Source: Leucobacter sp.
GTDB lineage: Bacteria; Actinomycetota; Actinomycetes; Actinomycetales; Microbacteriaceae
DNA: 14,686 nt
Assembly: GCA_031178565.1 (NCBI GenBank)
Contig: JAPSIU010000038.1
Coordinates: forward strand, 1-14,686
Direction of reading: 5' to 3'
Under the pieces are notes generated by a model. It did no database searches. It was not told the origin of the DNA and saw only the letters and a list, made by a program, of their open reading frames with translations. The translations under genes and the position numbers were made by a program. Numbering within the stretch: position 1 is the first letter of the stretch; each line of letters starts with the position of its first letter. Below are positions 1-6,651 of this stretch, piece by piece.

Positions 1-781
1 GCCCGAGCGCGCGGCTGCACCACGCTCGGGCCTCGCGGAGCAGCTCCGTCTCGATCGGACGGTAGACGATGTCGGCGACCCAGAGCTCCGGGCGCAGCAG
101 CGCCGGATCGAAGGGTGTTCCGGGGTGGTGCCTCATCCCCCGGGGTGTGCAGTGCACGACGCCGTCGCTCGCCGCGAGGCGATCGGGAAGCGCGTCGATG
201 CCGACGCCCTCGACCACGGCGCCGGCGCCGGTGCCGGTGCCGGTGCCGGCACCGTGACGACCGGCCAGTTCCGCTGCGAGCTCGACGGCCCGGTCCTCGT
301 CGAGGTCGACGACGGTGAGGTGCCCCGCGCCGAGGCGGAGCAGCGCGTCGGCGACTGCGGATCCCGCGCCCCCCGCGCCGAGCTGCGTCACCCGCTCGGT
401 GCGCGCCCCCGGCATCCCCGCGCGGAAGGCGGCCTCGAATCCCGTGGTGTCGGTGTTGTACCCGACTCGGCCCTCGTCCGTGAAGAGGACGGTGTTGACC
501 GCGCCGAGTGCCTCGGCGACCGGGTCGATGCCGTCGAGGTGATCGAGCACGAGCCGCTTGCAGGGATGCGTGATGTTGAGCGCGTCGAACCCCAGCAGCT
601 CGGCCCAGACGAGGATCTCGGGGAGCCGTTCCGGCTCGATCCCGAGCACGGCGAGATCGACGTGCCGGAAGACGTAGTCGAATCCCTGGGCCCGGCCCTC
701 GGCCATGTGGAGCAGGGGGGTGAGCGAGGGCGCGACCCCCGCGCCGACGAGACCCGCGAGGAATGATGATCTCGTGGTCAC
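1..781 (-). CDS. Shikimate/quinate dehydrogenase, C-terminus off the left edge
   Basis: Oxidises or reduces the 3-hydroxyl of shikimate or quinate with a nicotinamide cofactor in the cytoplasm. I read 260 codons from a GTG at 781, preceded by AAGGAG four bases upstream; the frame is open to the window edge, so about 20-25 C-terminal residues are missing. Visible AroE motifs are SLTPLLH (19-25), NITHPCK with catalytic Lys75, NTDTTG with Asp111, the Rossmann loop GAGGAG (135-140), CTPRGM (211-216) and YRPIETELL (240-248). Asp159 follows the second strand of the nucleotide fold (VVDLDEDRA) where NADP-dependent AroE proteins carry a basic NRT-type motif. I therefore infer NAD preference, as in catabolic quinate/shikimate dehydrogenases such as QsuD. 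Nearby beta-ketoadipate genes favour catabolic use, though a biosynthetic AroE paralogue is possible. A Gly-Ala/Thr tract (177-188) comes from a hexanucleotide repeat. Confidence 0.88.
   Translation of the reverse strand, partial: MTTRSSFLAGLVGAGVAPSLTPLLHMAEGRAQGFDYVFRHVDLAVLGIEPERLPEILVWAELLGFDALNITHPCKRLVLDHLDGIDPVAEALGAVNTVLFTDEGRVGYNTDTTGFEAAFRAGMPGARTERVTQLGAGGAGSAVADALLRLGAGHLTVVDLDEDRAVELAAELAGRHGAGTGTGTGAGAVVEGVGIDALPDRLAASDGVVHCTPRGMRHHPGTPFDPALLRPELWVADIVYRPIETELLREARAWCSRALG
221..250. repeat. Five tandem GCCGGY hexanucleotides inside the dehydrogenase gene
   Basis: Five consecutive 6-bp units (GCCGGC, three GCCGGT, GCCGGC) lie in frame and encode the Gly-Ala/Thr tract at residues 177-188 of the dehydrogenase, after the second helix of the cofactor domain. 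Because the unit is a multiple of three, gain or loss of copies changes the loop length without a frameshift. Confidence 0.8.
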
Positions 782-823
782 GGGGCTCCTTCGCTGGCGG
801 ACGTTCACGTTACAGATTAATGT

Positions 824-837
824 ACTAACCGGTACGT
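824..837. promoter_or_regulatory. TetR-type operator palindrome ahead of the dehydrogenase gene
   Basis: ACTAACCGGTACGT reads as the interrupted dyad ACnnACCGGTnnGT, matching 10 of 14 positions on its own reverse complement, and resembles many TetR-family operators built around ACCGGT. It sits 43-56 bases upstream of the GTG start at 781, in an unusually A/T-rich patch. On the minus strand TGGACG (-35-like) and TAATCT (-10-like) flank it with a 15-base spacer, so a bound repressor would cover a weak promoter. No TetR gene is present in the window. The dyad is seen; the regulator family and promoter are inferred. Confidence 0.45.
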
Positions 838-882
838 CCATGTTACGCGGCCGTGGGAGCGTGTCAAGCTCCGCTTCGAATT

Positions 883-958
883 CTGCGCGGGTCTGCACGG
901 ACCTGGACCAGTCTGCACACACGAGCCTGCGCGGATCTGGGCCTGCACGAGGCTGCGC
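883..958. repeat. Cluster of six CTGCRC words in the intergenic region
   Basis: CTGCGC or CTGCAC occurs at 883, 893, 913, 927, 943 and 953, often extended to TCTGCACGG or CCTGCGCGG. All copies share one orientation, spaced 10-20 bases apart. It lies between the downstream end of the IclR gene and the dehydrogenase promoter, and no credible gene covers it. Function unknown. Confidence 0.5.
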
Positions 959-1012
959 AGGCGCCAAGCCCCTGCCGCGTCTCGATGCGCCGAGCCCACG
1001 CCGCATCCGCGA

Positions 1013-1203
1013 TCCCGCCCGAGCATTCCATTCCCGCCCGAGCCTTTCCGCACGAACATTTCCCTCGGGCGCGAATACTTCCCTCGGGCGAAGTGCTCCC
1101 CGCGCGCGAGAGGCCTCGGACGGGAACAATTCCCTCGGGCCGAAGTGCGCCCCGGACGGAAGCGCTCCCCGAGTGGGAGGCGCGCCCGAGCGGGAGAGGC
1201 CCA
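1013..1203. repeat. Degenerate ~19-bp repeat array in the IclR-dehydrogenase gap
   Basis: Two near-identical 19-bp units start at 1013 and 1032 (core TCCCGCCCGAGC), and two more start at 1060 and 1079 (core TTCCCTCGGGCG). A third copy of TTCCCTCGGGC is at 1130, followed by eroded versions with GAAGTGC or GAAGCGCTCCCC to about 1203. Reading frames through it give only low-complexity peptides rich in Arg, Gly, Pro and Ser with no recognisable fold, so I treat the 782-1249 gap as non-coding. The units are too short and contiguous for CRISPR. Its role is unknown. Confidence 0.55.
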
Positions 1204-1249
1204 CCTGTCCGGAGAAACCCCGGCCGGCGCGACACCCGCGCATCGCCGC

Positions 1250-2041
1250 CTACAGCAGGCGCAGATCCGACTCGATCGCGGTCGCCGTCTGCAGCAGCAG
1301 CGGCAGGTAGTGATCCCGCAGCCGCTCCATGGAGTCGCGGCTCGCGCTCGTCGAGACGTTCAGCGCCGCGGCGACCTTCCCGTCGCGGCCGCGGACGGGT
1401 GCGGCCGCGGAGCGCAGCCCGGCCTCGAGCTCGCCGTCGACGATCGCCCAGCCCTGATCCCGCACCCGCGCGAGCTCCGCGGCGAAGGCATCGGGATCCG
1501 TGACCGTGCGATCGGTCAGCGGGCGGGGCGGATCCTGCTCGAGCACCGCCCGAAGCTGCGGCTCCGGAAGCGCAGCGAGCAGCACGCGCCCCATACTCGT
1601 CGCGTAGGCGGGGAAACGGGTGCCGATCGTGATGCCGACCGTCATGATGCGCCGCGTCGGCACGCGGGCGACGTAGATGATCTCGGACCCTGCGAGCACC
1701 GCCGCAGAGACCGATTCGCCGACCTCCCGCGAGAGCGCCTCGAGGTGCGGCTGCATGGCCTCGGGGAGCGAGAGCGCGGAGAGGTAGCTGAACCCGAGCT
1801 CGAGCACCCGCGGAGTGAGGGCGAACGAGCGACCGTCCGCGCGCACGTACCCGAGCGCCTCCAGCGTACGCAGGAAGCGCCGCGCCGCCGCCGGCGAGAT
1901 CTCCGCGCGGCGGGCGACGTCGCTGAGGCTCAGCTCGGGGTGCTCGGCGTCGAAGGCGCGGATGACCGCGATCCCGCGCGCGAGCGACTGCACGAAGTCG
2001 GCGTCGCGTGGCTCCTCCGCGCGTCGATCGTCTTCCGTCAT
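1250..2041 (-). CDS. IclR-family transcriptional regulator, likely of the pca genes
   Basis: A 263-residue DNA-binding regulator of normal IclR length. The N-terminal winged helix-turn-helix spans about residues 16-78 (LSLSDVARRAEISPAAARRF is the helix-turn-helix). The effector-binding domain follows to about 260, with family signatures such as FPAYATSMGRVLLA and the GWAIVDGELEAGLRSAAAPV segment. It resembles the PcaR/PcaU/PobR branch, which responds to beta-ketoadipate-pathway intermediates. Its ATG overlaps the stop of the upstream RhuM-Fic gene by 4 bp (ATGA) and GAGGAGG lies just ahead, so it is probably made by translational coupling from that message. IclR-type dyads upstream of pcaI (5706-5738) are its most likely targets. 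Family assignment is firm; the pca target and the sign of regulation are inferred. Confidence 0.9.
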   Translation of the reverse strand: MTEDDRRAEEPRDADFVQSLARGIAVIRAFDAEHPELSLSDVARRAEISPAAARRFLRTLEALGYVRADGRSFALTPRVLELGFSYLSALSLPEAMQPHLEALSREVGESVSAAVLAGSEIIYVARVPTRRIMTVGITIGTRFPAYATSMGRVLLAALPEPQLRAVLEQDPPRPLTDRTVTDPDAFAAELARVRDQGWAIVDGELEAGLRSAAAPVRGRDGKVAAALNVSTSASRDSMERLRDHYLPLLLQTATAIESDLRLL

Positions 2042-2937
2042 CGGCCCTCCTCGGCGAGCATGCGGGTCAGCAGAGCGATCATCAGGGTGATCGCAGCAAG
2101 CGCGTTGTTCGAGATGCGGGACTCACCGCGCTCATCGAACAGCTGCCCGTTCTTCGCGAGGAAGTGCACGAACAGCGCGGCCGCGCTGCGCTTGTTGCCA
2201 TCGGACAGGGGGTGATCCTTCACGATCAAGTACAGCAGGTTGGCCGCCTTCTCCTGTACGGAGGGATAGAGCTCCTGGCCGCCGAACCCCTGATAGATCG
2301 CGCCGATCACTCCGCGAAGGGCTTCTCCGCGCTCGCCTCCGAACAGCGCATCGGCGGGAAATTCGGCCCCCACACGGGCGATAATCTCCCTCGCCTCATC
2401 GATGGTGAGCGTCCAGCCCGGAACGACCCCCGACGGCGCATCGATCCGGCCCTCGTCATAGTCCCGCAGCAGCTGGAGGCTCGGCAGATACCGGCTCAGG
2501 ACTTCTGCGACGCCGACCACGAGTTCGTCGGTCGCCCGCCCCAGCACGCGGACGATCGCTCCGAGCTGGTCGAGGCGCTGCTCGTTGAGCGCATAGCCGT
2601 CGATGAGATAACCGCGCAGCACCGACGATGCCCACTTGCGGAACTCGATGGCCCGCCCCGAACTGACGCGGTATCCCACTGCGAGGATCACATCGAGGCT
2701 GTAGATCGCCTCAGGACGCCCTACCCGAGTTGTATGCAAAATCTGCATATTACTCTCGGCATCGACTTCAGCATCGCCGAAGACGTTCCGGATATGCCGC
2801 GATACCCCGGATTGATCGATGCCGAACAGTTCTTCGATCTGTTTCGACGACGCCCACACCGTCTCGCGGTCGCGATCGAGCGGCAGGGCTAGCTCAATGC
2901 CAGGGGCGGAGTAGATGACGATGTCTTGTGAATTCAT
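2038..2937 (-). CDS. RhuM-family protein with Fic/Doc domain
   Basis: A 299-residue two-part protein. Residues 1-115 match the RhuM (virulence protein RhuM) domain: a helix-turn-helix-like stretch (SSKQIEELFGIDQSGVSRHI, 30-49) and hallmark segments NMQILHT (63-69), YSLDVILAVGYRV (79-91) and FRKWASSVLRGYLIDGY (99-115). A helical linker leads to a C-terminal Fic/Doc domain with HPLSDGNKRSAA (242-253), containing the catalytic His242 and acidic Asp246. Lys249 stands where AMP-transferring Fic proteins have Gly, as in Doc, which phosphorylates EF-Tu; whether this protein transfers phosphate or nucleotides is open. TAGGAG lies seven bases ahead of the ATG. Base composition looks more A/T-rich than in the neighbours, suggesting acquisition by transfer. 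It lies between pcaF and the IclR gene, overlapping the latter by 4 bp. I see no antitoxin gene beside it. Family is clear; biological role unknown. Confidence 0.88.
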   Translation of the reverse strand: MNSQDIVIYSAPGIELALPLDRDRETVWASSKQIEELFGIDQSGVSRHIRNVFGDAEVDAESNMQILHTTRVGRPEAIYSLDVILAVGYRVSSGRAIEFRKWASSVLRGYLIDGYALNEQRLDQLGAIVRVLGRATDELVVGVAEVLSRYLPSLQLLRDYDEGRIDAPSGVVPGWTLTIDEAREIIARVGAEFPADALFGGERGEALRGVIGAIYQGFGGQELYPSVQEKAANLLYLIVKDHPLSDGNKRSAAALFVHFLAKNGQLFDERGESRISNNALAAITLMIALLTRMLAEEGR

Positions 2938-3084
2938 GAGGGGGCTCCTATTCGGTTCTGGCCCACCTGATCCTCATCACGTCTCCGTCAACGGCCTGAT
3001 CACTCGTCACCACTCGCCCTTGTCCCTCTGCAGGAATACGCTACACGAGACCGCCGACATCGAGACCGGGACCACCTCGACTCC

Positions 3085-4260
3085 CTACCGCTCCAGCACG
3101 ACCGCAAGGCCCTGCCCCACGCCGATGCAGATCGCGGCCACCGCGACACCGCCGCCCCGGCGCTTCAGCTCGTGCGCCGCGTGCCCGATGATCCGACCGC
3201 CCGACGCCCCGAGCGGGTGTCCGATCGCGATCGCGCCGCCGTGGACGTTCAGCTTCTCGGGATCGAGATCCGGCCAGCCCGCGAGACAGGCGAGCGACTG
3301 CGACGCGAACGCCTCGTTCAGCTCGACGAAGTCCACGTCCGCCCAGGTCTTGCCGGCCCGGGCGAGCGCCTTGTTCGCCGCCTCGATGGGAGCGATCGGG
3401 AAGTCGTCGGGATCGACGCCGTGAGCGGCGCGGCCGGTGATCCGCGCGAGCGGTTCGGCGTCCAGCGCCCCCTCGCGGCCGAGCAGCACCGCCGAAGCGC
3501 CGTCGTTGATCGACGACGAGTTGCCCGCGGTGACCGTGCCCTCGCCGGGAGGCGCGAAGAGCGCCTGCAGCCCGGCCAGCTTCTCGACGGTCGAGCCGTC
3601 GCGGATCCCCTCGTCGCGGGCCAGCTCGGCGCCGGGCACCTGCACGATCTCGGCGTCGTAGCGACCGGCCGCCCAGGCCTCGGCCGCCAGCCGGTGCGAG
3701 CGCACCGCGAATTCGTCCTGCGCCTCGCGGGTGATCCCCCACTCGCGCGCAATCTTCTCGGCGGACTCGCCGTTCGAGATCGTCCAGTGCTTCGGCAGCG
3801 CGCGATTGACCATGCGCCACCCGATGGAGGTGTTCCACATCGTCTGGTTGCCGACCGCAGGCCACGGCTTGGCCGACTTCTCGACCACGAACGGCGCGCG
3901 ACTCATCGACTCGACGCCGCCCGCGAGGATCACCTCGGCGTCGCCCGACTCGATGGCGCGCGACCCCTGGATCACGGCTTCGACCGACGATGCGCAGAGC
4001 CGGTTCACGGTCGTGCCGGTCACCGAGGTCGGGAAACCCGCGAGCAGCGCGCCGAAGCGCGCCACGTTGCGGTTGTCCTCGCCCGCCTGGTTCGCGTCGC
4101 CGAAGATCACGTCTTCGATGCGGGCGGGGTCGAGCCCCGTGCGCTCGACCGCGGCACGCATCACGACGGCGGCGAGGTCGTCGGGGCGGACGCCTGAGAG
4201 AGCTCCGGCGGCTCGGCCGAAGGGGGTGCGGACGGCGTCGTAGATGAAAGTGGAGGTCAT
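3085..4260 (-). CDS. pcaF: Beta-ketoadipyl-CoA thiolase (acetyl-CoA acyltransferase)
   Basis: Cleaves 3-oxoadipyl-CoA with CoA into succinyl-CoA and acetyl-CoA, the last step of the beta-ketoadipate pathway. The 391-residue length fits thiolases. Visible catalytic elements are the nucleophilic Cys89 in NRLCASS, NEAFASQ, His348 in GGAIAIGHPLGASGGR, and Cys378 in CIGVGQG near the C-terminus. The start DAVRTPFGRAAGALSGVRPD is typical of PcaF/PaaJ-type thiolases. I chose the ATG at 4260 because it opens directly into the thiolase fold and overlaps the pcaJ stop by 4 bp. A much longer open frame in the same phase runs through pcaJ and pcaI, but it is a GC-rich shadow. The thiolase class is certain. 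Specificity for 3-oxoadipyl-CoA rests on coupling to pcaIJ; PaaJ would catalyse the same step. Confidence 0.95.
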   Translation of the reverse strand: MTSTFIYDAVRTPFGRAAGALSGVRPDDLAAVVMRAAVERTGLDPARIEDVIFGDANQAGEDNRNVARFGALLAGFPTSVTGTTVNRLCASSVEAVIQGSRAIESGDAEVILAGGVESMSRAPFVVEKSAKPWPAVGNQTMWNTSIGWRMVNRALPKHWTISNGESAEKIAREWGITREAQDEFAVRSHRLAAEAWAAGRYDAEIVQVPGAELARDEGIRDGSTVEKLAGLQALFAPPGEGTVTAGNSSSINDGASAVLLGREGALDAEPLARITGRAAHGVDPDDFPIAPIEAANKALARAGKTWADVDFVELNEAFASQSLACLAGWPDLDPEKLNVHGGAIAIGHPLGASGGRIIGHAAHELKRRGGGVAVAAICIGVGQGLAVVLER

Positions 4261-4916
4261 GCGGATGCTCCGATCGTCCTGTCGGCCAGCGCGAGCCCGG
4301 TGAGCTCCGCGAGGCCCTCGAGAGTATTGTCGCCGAACAGCTCGCGCACCGCGAAGCCCTCGGCGGTCACGTCGAACACCGCGTGGTCGGTGTAGACCCG
4401 AGACACGCAGCCGACGCCGGTGAGGGGGTAGCTGCAGGCCGCGACCAGCTTCGACTCGCCCTGCTTCGTCAGCAGGTCGGTCATGACGAAGACGTCCTTC
4501 GCGCCGATCGCGAGGTCCATCGCGCCGCCGACGGCCGGGATCGCACCGGGGGCGCCGGTCGACCAGTTCGCCAGGTCGCCGTTCTCGGCCACCTGGAAGG
4601 CGCCGAGCACGCACACGTCGAGGTGCCCGCCGCGCATCATGCCGAAGGAGTCGGCGTGATGGAAGTAGGCGGCTCCGGCCAGTGCCGTGACGGCCTGCTT
4701 GCCCGCGTTGATGAGGTCGGGGTCCACACGGCCCGGCTCGGGGGCGGATCCCATCCCGAGCATCCCGTTCTCGGTGTGGAGGATGATCTCCTGGTCCTCG
4801 GGGAGATAGTTGGCGACGAGCGTCGGCGCCCCGATCCCGAGGTTCACGATCGACCCCTCGGGGATGTCCGCGGCGATACGCGCCGCGAGATCCTGCCTGC
4901 TGATCCGGGTGCTCAT
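4257..4916 (-). CDS. pcaJ: 3-oxoadipate CoA-transferase, subunit B
   Basis: Beta subunit of succinyl-CoA:3-oxoadipate CoA-transferase, which moves CoA from succinyl-CoA to 3-oxoadipate in the cytoplasm. At 219 residues it has the usual length of class I CoA-transferase B subunits. The catalytic glutamate is Glu49 in HTENGMLGMG. Other conserved features are NLGIGAPTLVANYLP (25-39), the GGHLDVCVLGAFQV segment, and the GAMDLAIGAKDVFVMT segment. It overlaps pcaI upstream and pcaF downstream by 4 bp each, so the three are translated as one coupled unit. The general family also includes acetoacetate transferases (ScoB/AtoA). Linkage to a PcaF-type thiolase and an IclR regulator makes 3-oxoadipate the most likely substrate. 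Confidence 0.94.
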   Translation of the reverse strand: MSTRISRQDLAARIAADIPEGSIVNLGIGAPTLVANYLPEDQEIILHTENGMLGMGSAPEPGRVDPDLINAGKQAVTALAGAAYFHHADSFGMMRGGHLDVCVLGAFQVAENGDLANWSTGAPGAIPAVGGAMDLAIGAKDVFVMTDLLTKQGESKLVAACSYPLTGVGCVSRVYTDHAVFDVTAEGFAVRELFGDNTLEGLAELTGLALADRTIGASA

Positions 4917-5674
4917 CGATCGCCCTCCCCCGCTGCATTCGCAGCCTCTTCGAGCGGGCGGCCCTCGAGGTCCACCCCACCCACGAACTCGCCGTCGCGC
5001 AGCCAGCGCCGCTCGCCCACTGCGACGACGCGGTCGACGAAGATGCCCGGCGTGACGACAGTCTCGGGATCGATGCCGCCGAGCTCCACGAATTCGTCCA
5101 CCTGCACGATCGTGGTCTTCGCCGCGGTCGCCATGATGGGGCCGAAGTTGCGGGCGGTCTCGCGGTAGACGAGGTTGCCCCAGCGATCCGCCTTGCGCGC
5201 GCTGATGAGCGCGAAGTCGGCCCGGATCGGGTACTCGAGCGCGTAGACGCGCCCGTCGATCTCCCGGGTCTCCTTGCCCTCGGCGAGCTGGGTGCCGACG
5301 CCGGTCGGGGTGAAGAACCCGCCGATCCCGGCGCCCGCGGCGCGGATCCGCTCGGCGAGGTTGCCCTGCGGCACGAGCTCGAGCTCGATCGCCCCCTCGC
5401 GGTAGAGCCCGTCGAACACCCAGGAGTCGGACTGGCGCGGGAAGGAGCAGATGATCTTCCGCACCCGCCGCTTCGCGAGCAGTGCGGCGAGGCCGGTGTC
5501 ACCGTTGCCCGCGTTGTTGTTCACGATCGTGAGCTCGCTCGCGCCCTGCTCGATGAGCGCGTCGATGAGTTCCACCGGCTGACCGGCGCGGCCGAAGCCT
5601 CCGATCATCACCGTGGCCCCGTCGGGGATCCCCGCTACCGCCTCTTCGACGGACGGGACGGTCTTGTCGATCAT
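4913..5674 (-). CDS. pcaI: 3-oxoadipate CoA-transferase, subunit A
   Basis: Alpha subunit partnering PcaJ to activate 3-oxoadipate to its CoA thioester. The 253-residue protein shows the class I A-subunit signatures: GATVMIGGFGRAGQPVELID (19-38), the glycine-rich IGGFFTPTGVGT loop around residues 115-128, and ALISARKADRWGNLVYRETA. The ATG at 5674 follows a strong ribosome site, GAGGAGG, six bases upstream. It is the first gene of pcaI-pcaJ-pcaF, and the stop overlaps the pcaJ start by 4 bp. Two TTCG-N5-CGAA dyads at 5706-5738 lie 32-64 bases upstream of the start and probably make the operon respond to an IclR regulator. As with PcaJ, an acetoacetate transferase is the only serious alternative. 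Confidence 0.94.
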   Translation of the reverse strand: MIDKTVPSVEEAVAGIPDGATVMIGGFGRAGQPVELIDALIEQGASELTIVNNNAGNGDTGLAALLAKRRVRKIICSFPRQSDSWVFDGLYREGAIELELVPQGNLAERIRAAGAGIGGFFTPTGVGTQLAEGKETREIDGRVYALEYPIRADFALISARKADRWGNLVYRETARNFGPIMATAAKTTIVQVDEFVELGGIDPETVVTPGIFVDRVVAVGERRWLRDGEFVGGVDLEGRPLEEAANAAGEGDR

Positions 5675-5705
5675 CCGCTGCCTCCTCGCGCGTCCGCACG
5701 ACGCT

Positions 5706-5738
5706 TTTCGCTATACGAAACTTTCTTCGTTCAGCGAA
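5706..5738 (-). promoter_or_regulatory. Two IclR-type dyads overlapping the putative pcaI promoter
   Basis: TTTCG-CTATA-CGAAA (5706-5720) and TTCG-TTCAG-CGAA (5726-5738) are perfect inverted repeats with the same 5-base centre, their centres 19 bp apart, about two helical turns. TTCG/CGAA arms with a short centre resemble IclR-family operators. On the minus strand TTCGCT and TATAGC form a possible -35/-10 pair with a 17-base spacer, one hexamer in each dyad. The dyads are seen; binding by the window's IclR protein and the promoter placement are inferred. The divergent SDR gene could share the site. Confidence 0.6.
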
Positions 5739-5826
5739 TAGTCTAGCCCGGATCCGGCGCGTGCGAAAGCCCCGGCCCGCGACCCGGCCGCCGTCGGGAT
5801 CGACGATCGCTGCGACACTTGAGCGC

Positions 5827-6651
5827 ATGGGATACACAGCACTCGTCACCGGAGCATCGACCGGCCTCGGGCGGGAGTTCGCGAGGCAGCTCGCGCGGAT
5901 GGGCGTGGGACTGATCCTCGTCGCGCGGGACGGAGAACGGCTGGATGCGCTCGCCGAGGCGCTCCGGGATCCGGGCCGCCCCGACATCGAGGTCATCGCC
6001 GCGGACCTCACCGCACCCGAGGGGCTCGAGCGGGTCGCCGCACGGCTCTCGAGCGACGAGCACCCCGTCGACATCCTGATCAACAACGCGGGGTTCGGCG
6101 TCTACGACGGATTCGAGTGCAGCGACATCGCGGCCGAGCGCCGCATGCACGAGCTCCTGTCCTGGGCGCCGCTGCGGCTCTCGCACGCCGCCGTGCCCGG
6201 CATGCTGCGGCGCGGTCGCGGCTGGATCCTGAACGTGGCGAGCGTCGCCGCCTTCACCCCGACCGGTACCTACGGCGCCGCGAAGGCGGCCCTCGTCTCG
6301 CTCTCGCGCTCGCTGAACGCCCGCTATCGCGGCCGGGGCCTGCGCGTCACGGCGCTGTGCCCGGGGCTGATCGCCACCGAGTTCCACGAGCGCATGGGCG
6401 AGGATCACCTCCCGCCGCTCCCCCGGATCGCCTGGGCCGACACCGCCCGCGTCGCCCGGGAGGGACTGCGCGCGCTTCGCCGCGGACGCGGCGTCGTCGT
6501 CTCGGACTGGCGGTACCGCCTCGCGCTGCCGCTCACGCGGATCCTGCCGGATCGGGTGCTCGAACGCGTGTCCACGACGAACGCGGACGCGCGGGGGATC
6601 CCCGGGAGTCCGGCGCGAACCGTTCAGCACGGCACGGCCCGGGATCGATAG
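5827..6651 (+). CDS. SDR-family NAD(P)-dependent oxidoreductase
   Basis: A 274-residue short-chain dehydrogenase/reductase of unknown substrate. The cofactor loop TGASTGLG (8-15) begins eight residues into the protein, NNAG is at 86-89, and the catalytic residues are Ser139 (NVASV), Tyr149 and Lys153 (YGAAK), followed by CPGLIATEF (178-186). Where classical SDRs carry the fourth catalytic residue, an asparagine before a helix (LNVxAPL), this protein reads LLSWAPL, so the asparagine appears to be missing. I chose the ATG at 5827 because the Rossmann fold starts there. An in-frame GTG at 5761 would add a basic, proline-rich leader unlike the family. It is divergent from pcaI and may share its regulatory region. 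Its stop lies inside a 15-bp tandem repeat. It resembles DltE/YqjQ-type reductases; a link to aromatic breakdown rests on position only. Confidence 0.85.
   Translation: MGYTALVTGASTGLGREFARQLARMGVGLILVARDGERLDALAEALRDPGRPDIEVIAADLTAPEGLERVAARLSSDEHPVDILINNAGFGVYDGFECSDIAAERRMHELLSWAPLRLSHAAVPGMLRRGRGWILNVASVAAFTPTGTYGAAKAALVSLSRSLNARYRGRGLRVTALCPGLIATEFHERMGEDHLPPLPRIAWADTARVAREGLRALRRGRGVVVSDWRYRLALPLTRILPDRVLERVSTTNADARGIPGSPARTVQHGTARDR

Noticed and set aside
1013..1203. The repeat array as a CRISPR
   Set aside because: Units are about 19 bp, imperfect and contiguous, with no unique spacers and no cas genes.
817..1235. Short minus-strand frames in the IclR-dehydrogenase gap as possible small genes
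   Set aside because: They encode low-complexity Arg/Gly/Ser/Pro peptides from repeated DNA, lack convincing ribosome sites and do not resemble any family.
1145..2215. Plus-strand frames opposite the IclR gene and similar antisense frames over other genes
   Set aside because: Long antisense frames are expected in very GC-rich DNA. The compositions are Arg/Asp/Ala-rich without domain motifs, while the opposite strand holds clear proteins.
2733..2749. Perfect dyad TATGCA-AAATC-TGCATA as an operator or recombination site
   Set aside because: It lies inside the RhuM domain where it encodes the conserved NMQILHT stretch, so coding constraint explains it.
2938..3084. Terminator or small RNA in the pcaF-RhuM gap
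   Set aside because: I found only weak short complementarity and no stem-loop with a U-tract.
3085..5502. One very long minus-strand open frame spanning pcaF, pcaJ and most of pcaI
   Set aside because: Only the part from 4260 down has the thiolase sequence. The upstream part is Arg/Ser/Pro-rich out-of-phase reading of pcaJ and pcaI, which are clearly coded in other frames.
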